This document shows, one piece after another, positions 34,232-44,500 of a DNA stretch of 64,000 bases; the stretch's first letter is position 1; each line of letters opens with the position of its first letter. The notes under the pieces were generated by a model, which did not search any database, had not been told where the DNA came from, and worked only from the letters and a program-made list of their open reading frames with translations. Made by a program: the position numbers and the translations under genes. The DNA comes from Amycolatopsis sp. 2-15 (lineage in GTDB: Bacteria; Actinomycetota; Actinomycetes; Mycobacteriales; Pseudonocardiaceae). The stretch spans positions 7,720,001-7,784,000 of the forward strand of contig NZ_CP127294.1 of the NCBI RefSeq assembly GCF_030285625.1, given 5' to 3'.

Positions 34232-35332
34232 ATGAAGTTCATCCGAGGGATCCGAGGGGTCACCGTCGCCGCGCTGGCACTGACGCTGGCCGCCTGCGGT
34301 TCGAGTGTGAAAACGGCCGACCAGCAGCCGGCCGCCGGCTCGTCGGCCGGCGCGCTGATCGGCGTCACGATGCCGACGAAGGCGTCGGAGCGCTGGATCC
34401 ACGACGGCGACAACATCAAGGCAGCGCTGGAGAAGCTCGGCTACAAGGTCGACCTGCAGTACGCCGAGAACGACATCCCCACCCAGGTCAACCAGATCGA
34501 GAACCAGATCACCAAGGGTGCGAAGCTGCTGGTGATCGCCTCCATCGACGGCACCGCGATCACCACCCAGCTGCAGGAGGCGGCCGACCACAAGATCCCG
34601 GTGATCGCTTACGACCGGCTCCTGCTCAACAGCCCGAACGTCGACTACTACGCCACCTTCGACAACTACAAGGTCGGTGTCGAACAGGCGAACTCGCTGC
34701 TGAAGGGCCTCGGAACGGGACCGGGACCGTTCAACATCGAGTTGTTCGGCGGTTCGCCCGACGACAACAACTCGACGTACTTCTTCAACGGCGCCATGTC
34801 CGTGCTCAAGCCGCTCATGGACAGCGGCAAGCTCGTGGTGAAGAGCGGCCAGACGACGTTCGCGCCGACCGCGATCCTGCGCTGGGACCCGGCCACCGCG
34901 CAGCGGCGCATGGAGGACCTGCTCACCAAGACCTACGGCGGCGGCGCGAAGGTCGACGGGGTGCTCTCGCCCTACGACGGCCTGTCCATCGGCATCCTCT
35001 CGGCGCTCAAGAGCAACGGTTACGGCACCGGCGGCCAGTCCTACCCGGTGGTCACCGGCCAGGACGCCGAGGTCGCTTCGGTCAAGTCCATCATCGCCGG
35101 CGAGCAGTACTCGACGGTGTTCAAGGACACCCGCAAGCTCGCCGACGTCACCGTGAAGATGGCCGACACCGTGCTCAAGGGCGGCAAGGCGGAGGTCAAC
35201 AACACCACGGACTACAACAACGGCAAGAAGGTCGTCCCCTCCTACCTGCTGCAGCCCGTGGTCGTCGACAAGAGCAACTACCAGAAGGAGCTCCTGGACT
35301 CCGGCTACTACACCGCGGGCCAGCTGAAATGA
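34232..35332 (+). CDS. Sugar ABC transporter substrate-binding lipoprotein (ChvE-like)
   Basis: A 366-residue periplasmic-binding-type I lipoprotein. Lipobox LTLAACGS puts the modified Cys near residue 22; the mature part has [19 protein letters not shown] and [16 protein letters not shown], the signatures of ChvE/multiple-monosaccharide binding proteins. It captures L-arabinose or related sugars at the membrane. The stop overlaps the ATPase start by ATGA. Clustering with araBDA strongly suggests an arabinose importer. Confidence 0.9.
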   Translation: MKFIRGIRGVTVAALALTLAACGSSVKTADQQPAAGSSAGALIGVTMPTKASERWIHDGDNIKAALEKLGYKVDLQYAENDIPTQVNQIENQITKGAKLLVIASIDGTAITTQLQEAADHKIPVIAYDRLLLNSPNVDYYATFDNYKVGVEQANSLLKGLGTGPGPFNIELFGGSPDDNNSTYFFNGAMSVLKPLMDSGKLVVKSGQTTFAPTAILRWDPATAQRRMEDLLTKTYGGGAKVDGVLSPYDGLSIGILSALKSNGYGTGGQSYPVVTGQDAEVASVKSIIAGEQYSTVFKDTRKLADVTVKMADTVLKGGKAEVNNTTDYNNGKKVVPSYLLQPVVVDKSNYQKELLDSGYYTAGQLK

Positions 35333-36849
35333 CGGAACTGCTCGGCATGCGCGGGATCACCAAGACCTTCCCCGGGGTCACCGCGCTTGCCGACGTCACC
35401 CTTTCCGTGCGCCGCGGGGAGATCCACGCGATCTGCGGGGAGAACGGCGCCGGGAAGTCGACCCTGATGAAGGTGCTCTCCGGGGTGCACCCGCACGGCA
35501 GCTACACCGGGGAGATCCGGTTCGACGACGACGCTTGCGAGTTCGGTTCGGTACGCGACAGCGAACGCCGGGGCATCGTGATCATCCACCAGGAGCTGGC
35601 ATTGTGCGGGCAGCTCTCGATCGCGGAGAACATCTTCCTCGGCAACGAGCGGGCGCGGCGTGGGTTCATCGACTGGAACCGCACCAACCACGAGGCCGGC
35701 GAGCTGCTGCGGCGCGTCGGCCTCGCGGAGAACCCGGTCACGCCGGTGCGTGACCTCGGCGTCGGCAAGCAGCAGCTCGTGGAGATCGCGAAGGCGCTGT
35801 CGAAGCAGGTGCGGTTGCTCATCCTCGACGAGCCGACCGCCGCGCTCAACGACGACGACTCCGCGCACCTGCTCGACCTGCTGCGTGGTCTGCGCGACGA
35901 AGGCGTGACGTCGGTGATCATCTCCCACAAGCTCGGTGAGGTGATCGCGATCGCCGACACCGTCACCATCCTGCGCGACGGCCGGACGATCGAGACCCTC
36001 GACGCGGCCGGGCTCACCGAGGAGCGGCTGATCACCGGCATGGTCGGACGCGACCTGGAGCACCGCTTCCCGCCGCGGGTGCCCGACATCGGCGACGAGG
36101 TGCTGCGGATCGAGGACTGGACCGTGCACAGCCCGACGCAGCCGGGCCGGGTCGTGGTCGAGGGCGCCAACCTGACGCTGCGGCGCGGGGAGGTGGTCGG
36201 CCTGGCCGGGCTGATGGGCGCGGGCCGGACCGAGCTGGCGATGAGCGTGTTCGGACGTTCCTACGGCACCGGCATCTCCGGCCGGCTGGTCAAGGACGGC
36301 GTGCCGATCGACGTCCGCTCGGTCCGCGACGCCGTGCGCCACGGCATCGCCTACGCCACCGAGGACCGCAAGCGCTACGGGCTCAACCTCATCGAAGACG
36401 TGCAGCGCAACGTCTCGGCCGCCGGCCTCGGCAAGCTGGCGCGCCGGGGCTGGGTCGACGAGCACGCCGAGCACGACACCGCCGCGGGGTTCCGCCGGGA
36501 CCTGCGGATCAAGGCGCCGACCGTGCGCAGCGTGACCGGGAAGCTCTCGGGCGGCAACCAGCAGAAAGTCGTGCTGGCCAAGTGGATCTTCACCGATCCG
36601 GACGTGCTGATCCTCGACGAGCCGACCCGCGGCATCGACGTCGGCGCGAAGTTCGAGATCTACTCGATCATCAACTCCCTTGCCGCGCAAGGGAAGGCCG
36701 TGCTGGTCATCAGCTCCGAGCTGCCCGAGCTGCTCGGCCTGTGCGACCGGATCTACGCGCTGGCCGCGGGCCGGGTGACCGGCGAGGTCGCCCGCGAGGA
36801 CGCCACCCAGGAGCTGCTGATGCAGTACATGACGAAGGAACGCCCATGA
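35329..36849 (+). CDS. mmsA: Sugar ABC transporter tandem ATPase (MmsA/GguA type)
   Basis: A 506-residue protein with two ABC domains, as in ribose/xylose/multiple-sugar importers. First Walker A is GENGAGKST near residue 38-46 and Walker [12 protein letters not shown] near 165; the second domain has the altered Walker [11 protein letters not shown], signature [13 protein letters not shown] and [15 protein letters not shown] start overlaps the binding-protein stop and its own stop overlaps the permease start, each by four bases. Confidence 0.92.
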   Translation: MTELLGMRGITKTFPGVTALADVTLSVRRGEIHAICGENGAGKSTLMKVLSGVHPHGSYTGEIRFDDDACEFGSVRDSERRGIVIIHQELALCGQLSIAENIFLGNERARRGFIDWNRTNHEAGELLRRVGLAENPVTPVRDLGVGKQQLVEIAKALSKQVRLLILDEPTAALNDDDSAHLLDLLRGLRDEGVTSVIISHKLGEVIAIADTVTILRDGRTIETLDAAGLTEERLITGMVGRDLEHRFPPRVPDIGDEVLRIEDWTVHSPTQPGRVVVEGANLTLRRGEVVGLAGLMGAGRTELAMSVFGRSYGTGISGRLVKDGVPIDVRSVRDAVRHGIAYATEDRKRYGLNLIEDVQRNVSAAGLGKLARRGWVDEHAEHDTAAGFRRDLRIKAPTVRSVTGKLSGGNQQKVVLAKWIFTDPDVLILDEPTRGIDVGAKFEIYSIINSLAAQGKAVLVISSELPELLGLCDRIYALAAGRVTGEVAREDATQELLMQYMTKERP

Positions 36850-38069
36850 CCACAACGGACACGGCCCGGCCCGCCGCGCCCCCGGCCGCCACCCCGGGCA
36901 GGCGGATCTCGATCAACCCGCGCCAGAGCGGGATCTACGTCGCCTTCGCCCTCATCGTGGTGCTGTTCGAAGTGCTCACGGGCGGCGCGCTGCTGGAGCC
37001 GCAGAACATCTCGAACATCATCGTGCAGAACTCCTACGTGCTGATCCTCGCGATCGGCATGATCCTGGTGATCATCTCCGGCCACATCGACCTCTCGGCC
37101 GGGTCGGTGGTCGCGATGACCGGCGCCGTCTCCGCGGTGCTCATGGTGAACCTGCATGTGCCGTGGCCGCTCGCGGTACTCATCACCCTGGTGACGGGCG
37201 CGGTGATCGGCGCGTGGCAGGGGTACTGGGTCGCCTACTTCGGCATCCCGGCCTTCATCGTGACACTGGCGGGGATGCTGGCGTTCCGCGCGCTGACGCT
37301 GACCGTGCTGGGCAACCAGGGCATCGGCCCGTTCCCCGACGCGATCCGCACGCTGTCCAACGGCTTCACCGACGGTTACCTCGGCAACATCGGCCTCGGC
37401 CCGCTCGGCGGCGCCGACCTGGTCAGCCTCATCGTCGGGGTGCTCACCGTCGCCGCGATCGCGATCACCCAGCAGCGCAAGCGCTCCGCGCGGCTCGGCT
37501 ACGGGCAGGACGTGGACCCGTATCCCGTCTTCGTCGCGAAGGTCGCCGGCGCCGCGATCCTGGTGCTCGCCGTGGTCGTGCAGCTCGCGCGGTTCAAGAA
37601 CCTGCCGTGGGTGCTGATCCTGCTGGCCCTGCTCGTCGTCGGCTACTCGCTCGTCGCCGGGCGCTCGGTGTTCGGCCGCCACATCTACGCGGTCGGCGGC
37701 AACCTCCAGGCCGCGACGCTGTCGGGCGTCAAGGTCAAGTCGGTGGCGTTCTGGATCTTCGTGAACATGGGCGTGCTGGCCGCGCTCGCGGGGATCATCT
37801 TCGCCGGCCGGCTCAACCAGGCCGGCCCGACCGCCGGCGTGAACTTCGAGCTCGACGCGATCGCCGCCGCGTTCATCGGCGGCGCCGCCGTGCAGGGCGG
37901 CGTGGGGAAGGTCGTCGGCGCGATCACCGGCGGGCTGATCATGGCCGTGATCAACAACGGCATGTCCCTCATCGGCGCCCCGAGCGAGCGCGTGATGCTG
38001 GTCAAGGGCGTGGTCCTGCTCGCAGCGGTCGCCTACGACATCTGGACGAAACGACGCGGTACGGCTTAG
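36846..38069 (+). CDS. mmsB: Sugar ABC transporter permease (MmsB/GguB type)
   Basis: A 407-residue permease, about 10-11 helices, of the ribose/xylose permease family. Key blocks are [20 protein letters not shown] (the conserved G-x-IDLS-x-GS motif), [20 protein letters not shown] and [22 protein letters not shown], the coupling region. Long hydrophilic loop at about 190-225 with the NGFTDGYLG insert typical of the XylH/GguB branch. Last gene of the arabinose operon; a hairpin follows 75 bp downstream. Confidence 0.92.
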   Translation: MTTTDTARPAAPPAATPGRRISINPRQSGIYVAFALIVVLFEVLTGGALLEPQNISNIIVQNSYVLILAIGMILVIISGHIDLSAGSVVAMTGAVSAVLMVNLHVPWPLAVLITLVTGAVIGAWQGYWVAYFGIPAFIVTLAGMLAFRALTLTVLGNQGIGPFPDAIRTLSNGFTDGYLGNIGLGPLGGADLVSLIVGVLTVAAIAITQQRKRSARLGYGQDVDPYPVFVAKVAGAAILVLAVVVQLARFKNLPWVLILLALLVVGYSLVAGRSVFGRHIYAVGGNLQAATLSGVKVKSVAFWIFVNMGVLAALAGIIFAGRLNQAGPTAGVNFELDAIAAAFIGGAAVQGGVGKVVGAITGGLIMAVINNGMSLIGAPSERVMLVKGVVLLAAVAYDIWTKRRGTA

Positions 38070-38144
38070 GACTCGCGTGTATCCACTGTGGACTTCCGGG
38101 TTCGGGCGAGGAGCAGCGTGGCTCGGACGGGCGGGTGCGTGGCC

Positions 38145-38180
38145 GCGGCAGCCGGACGGGGTTGTTCGCCTGGCTGCCGC
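38145..38180 (+). terminator. Hairpin downstream of the arabinose operon
   Basis: GCGGCAGCC (38145-38153) pairs perfectly with GGCTGCCGC (38172-38180) around an 18-base loop. It lies 75 bp after the permease stop, before the convergent glycosyltransferase gene. Confidence 0.55.
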
Positions 38181-38264
38181 AACACGATTTGAACCTTGAC
38201 ACCACCGCACATCAGCGGCCGCCCACGTTCACGCCGTCCGTGCACCCCGGGCCGTGACCGGGAG

Positions 38265-39953
38265 CTACGGCCGGCGGTAGATGGTGATCGAGTGGCCGAC
38301 CTCGTCGATCGGGTTGCTGGTGTCCAGCAGGGCCTTCAGGTGCGCGTCGGCCTTGGCGACGGAGGAGTCGGAGACGGCGAGGAGGCCGTGGACCTGGTCC
38401 GGGGGCACCCGGATCGGGTCTGCGGCCTCGATGCCGTAGTGCGCGGGGACGCCGCTGCCCTTGTAGATCAGCCAGACGTGCTCGCCCGGGTAGGTCGTGT
38501 GGAGGCGATCGGCGAGGCGGCCGAGGTCCTGGCCCCAGTCGACGTTCGAGTCGTGCAGGCGCAGGTGGGTCTGCGCCGGGCCGCCGAAGGCCTCGTTGGC
38601 GTAGGGCAGGTAGTACGGGAACGTCAGCAGGGAGCTGACGGCCGTGAAGACGACCAGGGCCGCCGCCGTGAGGTGGGCCCAGCGGCGGTGCAGGAGGACG
38701 AGGCCGGCGGCCGCGACGGCGAGGAACATCGGGAGGAAAACCGTGTACCGGACGCCGAAATCGCGGCTGCCGGTCATCGCGGCGGCCAGCAGCACGGCGG
38801 ACGGAACGAGGAGGTACGGCGCGGCGGGGCGCAGCCGCGGAATCGCGAGCAGCACGACGATGCCGCCCAGCCAGAGCGCCAGCGTGCCGAGCGGGGTCTT
38901 CACGAGGATCGCGGCCGGGAGGTAGTACCAGAGGGCGCCGAAATACAGGCGGCCGAACAGGAAGCCGCTCCACACCTGGTCTTCGAAGCCGAACTGGAGG
39001 TGCATGCCGTCGCGGTACGGCGCGGGCACCGGCAGCCAGTCGGCGAGGGCGCGCAGGCCGTGGAGGCTCGGCAGGCCGGGCGGCGCCTGCCAGCGCAAGT
39101 GTGGATCGACGGCGAGGTAGGCGGCCCAGAGGACGGCGACGGCGATCAGCCCTATGCCGATGACCGTCGCGGCGAGCTCGGCCGCTGTCCGTTTCGGAGA
39201 GTGGCCGGAGCCGCGGCGGAAGTGCCACACCGACAACGCCCCCAGGAGCAGCATCACCGGAACCGCGGGCAGCGCACTCATCTTCGTGGCGATCGCCGCG
39301 CCCAGCGCGAGTCCCGCCAGGGGCAGATACCGCACGGGCCGGCGCCGGGCCCGCCACACCAGCCAGGCCGACGTCAGCAGGAACCCGGCCATCGGCACGT
39401 CGAGCGTGGCCAGCGAGCCGTAGGCGATGACGTCGGGTGAGAAAGCGTAGAGCGCGAGCGCCATGAGCCCGCCGACCGGGCCGGCGAGGTCACGCGCGAA
39501 CGCGAAGACGACCAGCCCGAACAGCAGCGTGAGCACGATCATCGGCAGCCGCGCCAGGAGCATCAGCCGGCCGGGATCGCTGCCCGACTCGTACAGCACG
39601 CGCCGGCCGAGCTGCGTTTCGTCGCCGGCGAAGGCCGGGTCGAGGTGCACGTCGGTGAACACCAGGCCGGACGCGATGATCAGCTTGCCCAGCGGCGGGT
39701 GCTCAGGGTTGTACCGCAGGCTGTGCTGGTCGAGGTAGACGACGGCGGTGCCGACGTACACGGGCTCGTCGATCGTCGGGGTCTGCTCGACGGCCGTGGT
39801 GACCATCGCGAACGCCATCTGCGCGAGCAACACGAACCCGACGATCGCGAACGCCCACCGCCGCAGCCACTCGAACCGGCCCGCCGGGGCCGGAACCGGG
39901 TCCGCCGGGGTCGCCTCGCCCGCGCTCGACAGCTGGCTCGGAGGCGGCGACAA
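38265..39953 (-). CDS. GT39/ArnT-like membrane glycosyltransferase
   Basis: A 562-residue integral membrane protein of the GT-C fold. After a Pro-rich N-terminus the first helix is followed by TPTIDEPVYVGTAVVYL and NPEHPPLGKLI, the two motifs of dolichyl-phosphate-mannose mannosyltransferase/ArnT-type enzymes; the Asp-Glu pair is the catalytic motif. About nine to ten helices follow, and a C-terminal soluble segment of about 110 residues (LHDSNVDWGQDLGRLADRL). It probably transfers a lipid-linked sugar to a wall or protein acceptor. GT39 and GT83 cannot be separated by eye. Confidence 0.8.
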   Translation of the reverse strand: MSPPPSQLSSAGEATPADPVPAPAGRFEWLRRWAFAIVGFVLLAQMAFAMVTTAVEQTPTIDEPVYVGTAVVYLDQHSLRYNPEHPPLGKLIIASGLVFTDVHLDPAFAGDETQLGRRVLYESGSDPGRLMLLARLPMIVLTLLFGLVVFAFARDLAGPVGGLMALALYAFSPDVIAYGSLATLDVPMAGFLLTSAWLVWRARRRPVRYLPLAGLALGAAIATKMSALPAVPVMLLLGALSVWHFRRGSGHSPKRTAAELAATVIGIGLIAVAVLWAAYLAVDPHLRWQAPPGLPSLHGLRALADWLPVPAPYRDGMHLQFGFEDQVWSGFLFGRLYFGALWYYLPAAILVKTPLGTLALWLGGIVVLLAIPRLRPAAPYLLVPSAVLLAAAMTGSRDFGVRYTVFLPMFLAVAAAGLVLLHRRWAHLTAAALVVFTAVSSLLTFPYYLPYANEAFGGPAQTHLRLHDSNVDWGQDLGRLADRLHTTYPGEHVWLIYKGSGVPAHYGIEAADPIRVPPDQVHGLLAVSDSSVAKADAHLKALLDTSNPIDEVGHSITIYRRP

Positions 39954-40045
39954 CCCGAAGTTCCTTCCACGCGAGAGAACACGTCCGAGCCCATGTTACG
40001 CAGCGATCGGACCTCCGCCTCAGCCGTCGACGGCGCGGCCACGCG

Positions 40046-40576
40046 CTAGTCCTCGGCCACCGCAGTCCGTCCGGGTGACAATGCCATCGCCGTGACGGCG
40101 CCCTCGAGCCAGCCCACGCCGGCGCCGATGCCGACGACGGCCCAGATCGAAAGCTGGGGGTGGGCCGCGAGCAGCAGCGGCACGGTGGCCAAGGTGACGA
40201 CCTCGCCGGTGAGGGACGCGATCAGCGAGACGTTGGTGCCCGCGCCCAGGCGGTCCGCGGTGGCGCCGGCCAGGCGCAGCACGACGTAGCCGGACAGCAG
40301 GATCGCGCAATCCTGCCAAGCGTTCACCCGGGAGCCCGCGACCGCGACGCCGGCCAGGCCGCCCAGGAGACCCCCGAACACCGTCGCACCCGCGAGCACC
40401 GCGGGGCGCACCGACGGCAGGTTGGCCACCGCCTGCGCGACGATCCCCCCGGCGAGAGCGGCCACCCCGGCGGCGATCAGCAGGAACAGCCACCACGGCA
40501 CCAGCGGATCGCTGAGGATCCCCGCCGTCACCCCCACCATCACGCCGACGACCTCGACCTCGGGACGGTCCGCCAT
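40046..40576 (-). CDS. Hypothetical polytopic membrane protein, 176 aa
   Basis: A 176-residue membrane protein with about five hydrophobic segments (WWLFLLIAAGVAALAGGIV, AVLAGATVFGGLLGGLAGVA, a third at about 88-105, and two in the last 60 residues). Only short polar loops. No family recognised; a holin-like or small integral protein is possible. ATG at 40576 follows GGGGGATC. The next two minus-strand genes are also small membrane proteins. Confidence 0.6.
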   Translation of the reverse strand: MADRPEVEVVGVMVGVTAGILSDPLVPWWLFLLIAAGVAALAGGIVAQAVANLPSVRPAVLAGATVFGGLLGGLAGVAVAGSRVNAWQDCAILLSGYVVLRLAGATADRLGAGTNVSLIASLTGEVVTLATVPLLLAAHPQLSIWAVVGIGAGVGWLEGAVTAMALSPGRTAVAED

Positions 40577-40722
40577 GCCCGATCCCCCGTTCGCACTCGA
40601 CCTCCGGACGAGCCGAAGGTCAAGGGGGAAGCGGCGGGACCGGTCCCGCCGCCGGAACCGGACGGACGCGCCGGCACCGTCCCGTGTGGACCAATGCCGA
40701 CGACTTCGCCGAGGAGGGCCGG

Positions 40723-40884
40723 TCAGCAGCTGCCCACGGTCTTGCGCTTGACGAACGCGATCACCGCCGTCGCCACGAAGAGCACCGCGCCGAGGATCAC
40801 CAGCCAGAACAAGCCTTTGATCACGACCCCCAGTACCACGCACACGAGCCAGACCACCAGCAGAATCCCCAGCAACGCGATCAT
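40723..40884 (-). CDS. Small hydrophobic membrane protein, 53 aa
   Basis: A 53-residue, two-helix protein: MIALLGILLVVWLVCVVLGV, a short loop, WLVILGAVLFVATAVIAF, then a basic VKRKTVGSC end. It resembles the small hydrophobic proteins often induced by stress in actinomycetes but has no assigned function. ATG at 40884 has AAGGAG five bases upstream, better than the earlier GTG/ATG codons in the frame. Confidence 0.65.
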   Translation of the reverse strand: MIALLGILLVVWLVCVVLGVVIKGLFWLVILGAVLFVATAVIAFVKRKTVGSC

Positions 40885-41286
40885 CGAAGCTCCTTCTGCG
40901 TTCACCACCTCCCCGGCGGGAGGCACGTCCGACTACCGCGGCTCGCGGGGCGCAAACGCCGTTGGCCCGCCCGGGATCCGCGGCCGTCACCGAGCTCGCC
41001 GTAGATCGAAACGTCGCTGCGGCGGGTGGGATGATTCTGCTGCTTTTGCCGGGAGGCAGGCAGGCGCGTGCTCGCAGTTCGGTGGGGAGCGCCGCCGAAG
41101 GCAAGGGCCGTCGGCCAGCTCGATACCGTCCTCTCGCCGAGGTGGATCCCACGACCTGCCCGACGTGGCCGGTGCGGTGCTGCCGCCCACTGGGCCTTCA
41201 GGCGGTGCCGGTAATTCGGTTGACCCGGCCTCGCGACGCCGATGCACTGTGGCGCGACAGCCACGACACCCGGGGAGATCGCCGCA
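40885..41286. other. 402-bp divergent gap without a recognisable gene
   Basis: Long open frames cross it on both strands but they are GC-driven and lack protein-like composition or ribosome-binding sites. I see no repeat, hairpin or operator worth naming. It must contain the promoters of the divergent genes. Confidence 0.4.
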
Positions 41287-42499
41287 GTGGAGATCCGCGC
41301 CACGACCGAGCAAGACTTCGACGTCTTCGTCGCCACCGTCCACACCGCGTTCGCGCGGTTCCCGGAGGCGCCGGCCGAGGGTGGCGGCGGGTTGTGGTGG
41401 TCGGCGCTCGAAATGGACCGCGGGGTGCTGGCTCTGGCGGACGGGCGGCCCGTCGGGACCGCGGCGGCCTAACTACTCGTTCGAGCTCACGCTGCCGGGC
41501 GAGGTCGTGGTGCCGGCGGCCGGGATCACGTCCGTCGGGGTGCTGCCTTCGCATCGGCGCCGGGGGGTGCTGAGCGCGATGATGCGGCACCAGCTGGCCG
41601 AACTGCGGGCGCGCGGGGAGTTCCTGTCCGTGCTGCTGGCGTCGGAGGCCACGATCTACGGCCGCTTCGGCTACGGGCCGGCGACCTACACCGGGCAGCT
41701 GACGGTGGCGCGGCACCAGGCCGCGCTCGCCGCACCGCGGGCCCAGGCGCCGGCCGACGCCGGCTCGGTCGAGGTGCTGAAGCGGGACGAGTGCGGCGAG
41801 CTGCTGGAAGACGTCTACGACCGCTACCGCCGCGCGCAGCCCGGTGCGTTGTCCCGGCCGCACCGGTGGTGGGCCTTGCGCGCGGGCCAGCCGCCGATCA
41901 CCGCGGCACCGCGGTACATCGCCGTGCACCGGGACGCCGACGGGAACCCGGACGGGTACGCCAGCTACTCGCTCGGCGAGCCCGGCACGCTGACCGTCGA
42001 CGAAACCATCGCCACCGACGACGCCGTCTTCACGGCCCTGGCCCGGTTCGTGCTCGGCCACGACCTGGTCACGCGCGTGGTGTTCAAGCACGTCCCGCCG
42101 TGGCACCCGCTGCGCTGGCAGCTCGCGGACTTCCGCGCCGGCGAGGCCCGCGACGACGACTGGCTGTGGGTGCGGCTGCTGGACGTCCCGCGCGCGCTGA
42201 CCACCCGCGGCTGGTTCACCGACGGCGAACTCGTCCTCGACGTCACCGACCCCTTCCTCGCCGAGCGCGGCCGCCACCTCCTGACCGTCCGCGACGGCAA
42301 GGCCGAGTGCGTCCCCACGGACCGCGCCCCCGACCTGTCCCTCGACGTGCGCGACCTCGGCTCCCTCTACCTCGGCGGCACCACCCCGAGCACCCTCGTG
42401 CGCGCCGGCCACATCCACGCGCACCATCCCGAGGCCGCGGCTGCCGCCGACGCGCTGTTCCGCGGGGAACGAGAGCCGCACTGCCTGCACTGGTTCTGA
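41287..42499 (+). pseudogene. eis: Eis-type GNAT acetyltransferase with a 4-bp insertion
   Basis: A protein of about 403 residues of the Eis (enhanced intracellular survival) family: tandem GNAT domains plus SCP2-like C-terminus. From GTG 41287 (GGGGAG upstream) translation reads VEIRATTEQDFDVFVATVHT to GRPVGTAAA and then TAA. Deleting TAAC at about 41471-41474 restores AAAYSFELTLPGEVVVPAAG and a continuous frame to 42499. Motif A is GVLPSHRRRGVLSAMM; the C-terminal catalytic carboxylate lies at the end (EPHCLHWF). The lesion may be real or an assembly error. Confidence 0.85.
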
Positions 42500-42538
42500 C
42501 GGTGCCGGCTCAGCGATCCGGGCCGTTCGGCGGCGACG

Positions 42539-42769
42539 CTAGTTCCAAGGCTCGCGGTCCGGATCCTCGCCGAGCATCCGGGCCGCGTCCTCGCAGAGCC
42601 GCCGCCCGGCGGTCTGGTCGGTGCTGTGCGGCAGTCCGAGCCGCGCGGTCACGAGAATGGCGATCTGCCGCCACGTCTCCTCGTCGAGGCCGCGCCAACG
42701 CCGGATCTGCTCGGCAAGCGCGCGATCCACTTCGACCGTCCAACGTCCATGGCGGTCATCCTCGCGCAT
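42539..42769 (-). CDS. Hypothetical protein, 76 aa
   Basis: A small hydrophilic protein (VEVDRALAEQIRRWRGLDEE, then ARLGLPHSTDQTAGRRLCED) with helical, ribbon-helix-like spacing but no recognisable family. The start at 42769 lacks a convincing ribosome-binding site. It lies 45 bp upstream of the CoA-transferase stop on the same strand. Coding potential rests on composition only. Confidence 0.4.
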   Translation of the reverse strand: MREDDRHGRWTVEVDRALAEQIRRWRGLDEETWRQIAILVTARLGLPHSTDQTAGRRLCEDAARMLGEDPDREPWN

Positions 42770-42814
42770 CGGCCGGCCGGCCCGAGCAGCTCACGCACGG
42801 AAAGGTCCGCCGGC

Positions 42815-44365
42815 TCAGCGGTTGAGTGCCTTCGCGAGCGCGGCGACGTCGACCTGCCGGGGCTTCGGCAGCCACGCCGGTTGGTCGGCGCCGCGGGGTG
42901 AGAGCACGTTGAGGTAGTGGTGCGGGGTCCGCGAGAGGGTGACGTTTTCCGTGACGCCCTGGTACAGCCCGAGCGGCGTGAGCGACGTGAACAGCTGCGG
43001 GTCCAGCAGCTCGTGCTCTCCCCCGCTGCCGACGGCGCGGTGGACGTAGTCCCGGTCGAAGAAGCCGAGGGTGGTGGCCCACATGGCGGCGCGGGTGAGG
43101 GAGACGTGGACGCGGTAGCTGCCGCCCTCCGTGGCGCGGCGGATGAGGGCGGCCAGCGCGCCGGTGGCGCCCAGCCAGGCGACGAGGTAGTCGTTGATGA
43201 TCGAAGTCGGGGGGAGTTTCGGCTGGGCCAGGGTGCCTTCGGCGGCGACCATGCCCGTGACGGTGCCGGCGACCTGGTCGAAGCCCACGCGGCCGGCCCA
43301 CGGGCCGGTGTCGCCGTGGCAGCTGGCGGTGACGTGGACGAGGCCGGGACGCAGGCCGATGGCCTGGTGGGCGTCGACGCCGAGCTCGGTGAGCAGCCCG
43401 GGGCGGCGGTTGGCGTAGAAGACGTCGGCGTCGCGCAGGAGGGCGTGCAGCGTCGCCTGGCCGTCGGGACCGCGGACGTTGAGGCGGGTCGAGCGGACGC
43501 CCACGTTGGCCGTCGCGACCAGCGAGTCCATCTCGAACTCCATGACCCGCCAGACGTTGAGCACGTCGGCGCCCAGTGCGGCGAGCGAGCGGCCGATGCC
43601 GGCGCCCGCGATGACGTGGCCCATGCCGAGTGCGCGGATGCCGGACAGCGGGTGCGTGCCCCAGTCCGGCAACGGTTCGGGCGGGGTGTCCGCGACCTTC
43701 TCGATCTCGATGAGCGGCCGGGAAGCGAGGTGCTCGAACACGGGCTCGGCCACGAACTCCTCGACGCTGCGGACCTTCGCGAACACGATGCCGTGCCGCT
43801 CCCCCAGCTCCTCCAGCTCGTCGGCGGTGTGGCGGGCGATCGCGCGGCCGAGCGCTTCGGGGCTGTCCGCGCAGTCGAGGACGGCGAGCATCTTCGACTT
43901 CAGGCCGGGGTAGATGTTCGCGGGGATGACGTGGCGGCCGTCGCGGGTCGGGTAGAAGCCGAGGTAGGAACCGACGAGCCGGTCGGCCAAGTCGGCAGGG
44001 TAGCCGTTGAGCGTCTCCCACCGCAGCTCCGACGCCGGAGCGAGCCGGCGGATGGCCTGGCCCAGGTCGACCGTGATGTCCTGACCCAGCCCCGTGCGCA
44101 GGCGCCAGAGCTTCGCGGCGAGCACCGACTGCTGGGTCAGCGCGACAGCCGCCGCCCCGCCGATGCGGATGGCGCTGGGCAGCAGCGGATCGCGCTTGAG
44201 GAAGGTGATCGCGCCGCCGCTGTCCTCGGGCGTGAAACCCAGTGGTGCCAGCACTTCGCGCAGCTCGGCGTGCGGGTCGAACGCGTCGTCGGACGCGCGG
44301 GCGCGTACCGCGCGGAGCATGGCGTCGCGCATCGCCCGCGGATCGGTCGTTTCCACAGTGGACAC
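42815..44365 (-). CDS. CaiB/BaiF-family (class III) CoA-transferase
   Basis: A 516-residue CoA-transferase of the carnitine dehydratase/BaiF family. It begins with a non-catalytic N-terminal block (residues 1-230), followed by the core with HPLSGIRALGMGHVIAGAGIGRSLAALGAD, NVWR, and VFYANRRPGLLTELGVD. The usual catalytic Asp region (N-x-x-P-G-x-x-x-x-L-G) is present here as NRRPGLLTELG, and CHGDTGPWAGRVGFDQVAG carries the family G-x-x-G-x-D-x-x motif. GTG start at 44365, with CCACTGTGGA within codons 2-5. Substrate unknown. Confidence 0.85.
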   Translation of the reverse strand: MSTVETTDPRAMRDAMLRAVRARASDDAFDPHAELREVLAPLGFTPEDSGGAITFLKRDPLLPSAIRIGGAAAVALTQQSVLAAKLWRLRTGLGQDITVDLGQAIRRLAPASELRWETLNGYPADLADRLVGSYLGFYPTRDGRHVIPANIYPGLKSKMLAVLDCADSPEALGRAIARHTADELEELGERHGIVFAKVRSVEEFVAEPVFEHLASRPLIEIEKVADTPPEPLPDWGTHPLSGIRALGMGHVIAGAGIGRSLAALGADVLNVWRVMEFEMDSLVATANVGVRSTRLNVRGPDGQATLHALLRDADVFYANRRPGLLTELGVDAHQAIGLRPGLVHVTASCHGDTGPWAGRVGFDQVAGTVTGMVAAEGTLAQPKLPPTSIINDYLVAWLGATGALAALIRRATEGGSYRVHVSLTRAAMWATTLGFFDRDYVHRAVGSGGEHELLDPQLFTSLTPLGLYQGVTENVTLSRTPHHYLNVLSPRGADQPAWLPKPRQVDVAALAKALNR

Positions 44366-44500
44366 TCCAGGGTCGGGACCGCGACGTCCACGACCCGGGC
44401 CACGAGCTCGCCCGCGCCAGGGCGTCGCGGTGCGGCGGGCAGCGAAGCGCGTCGATCGTAGCGACGACCGTGGCCCGCCGGGCCCACTCGGGAGAATCCG

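Noticed and set aside
31896..34232. A 778-codon minus-strand frame over araD and araA
   Set aside because: Antisense to two unmistakable enzymes; composition typical of reverse-complement frames.
38180..38200. GATTTGAACC resembling a tRNA T-arm (reverse)
   Set aside because: No acceptor stem, anticodon arm or D-arm can be drawn around it.
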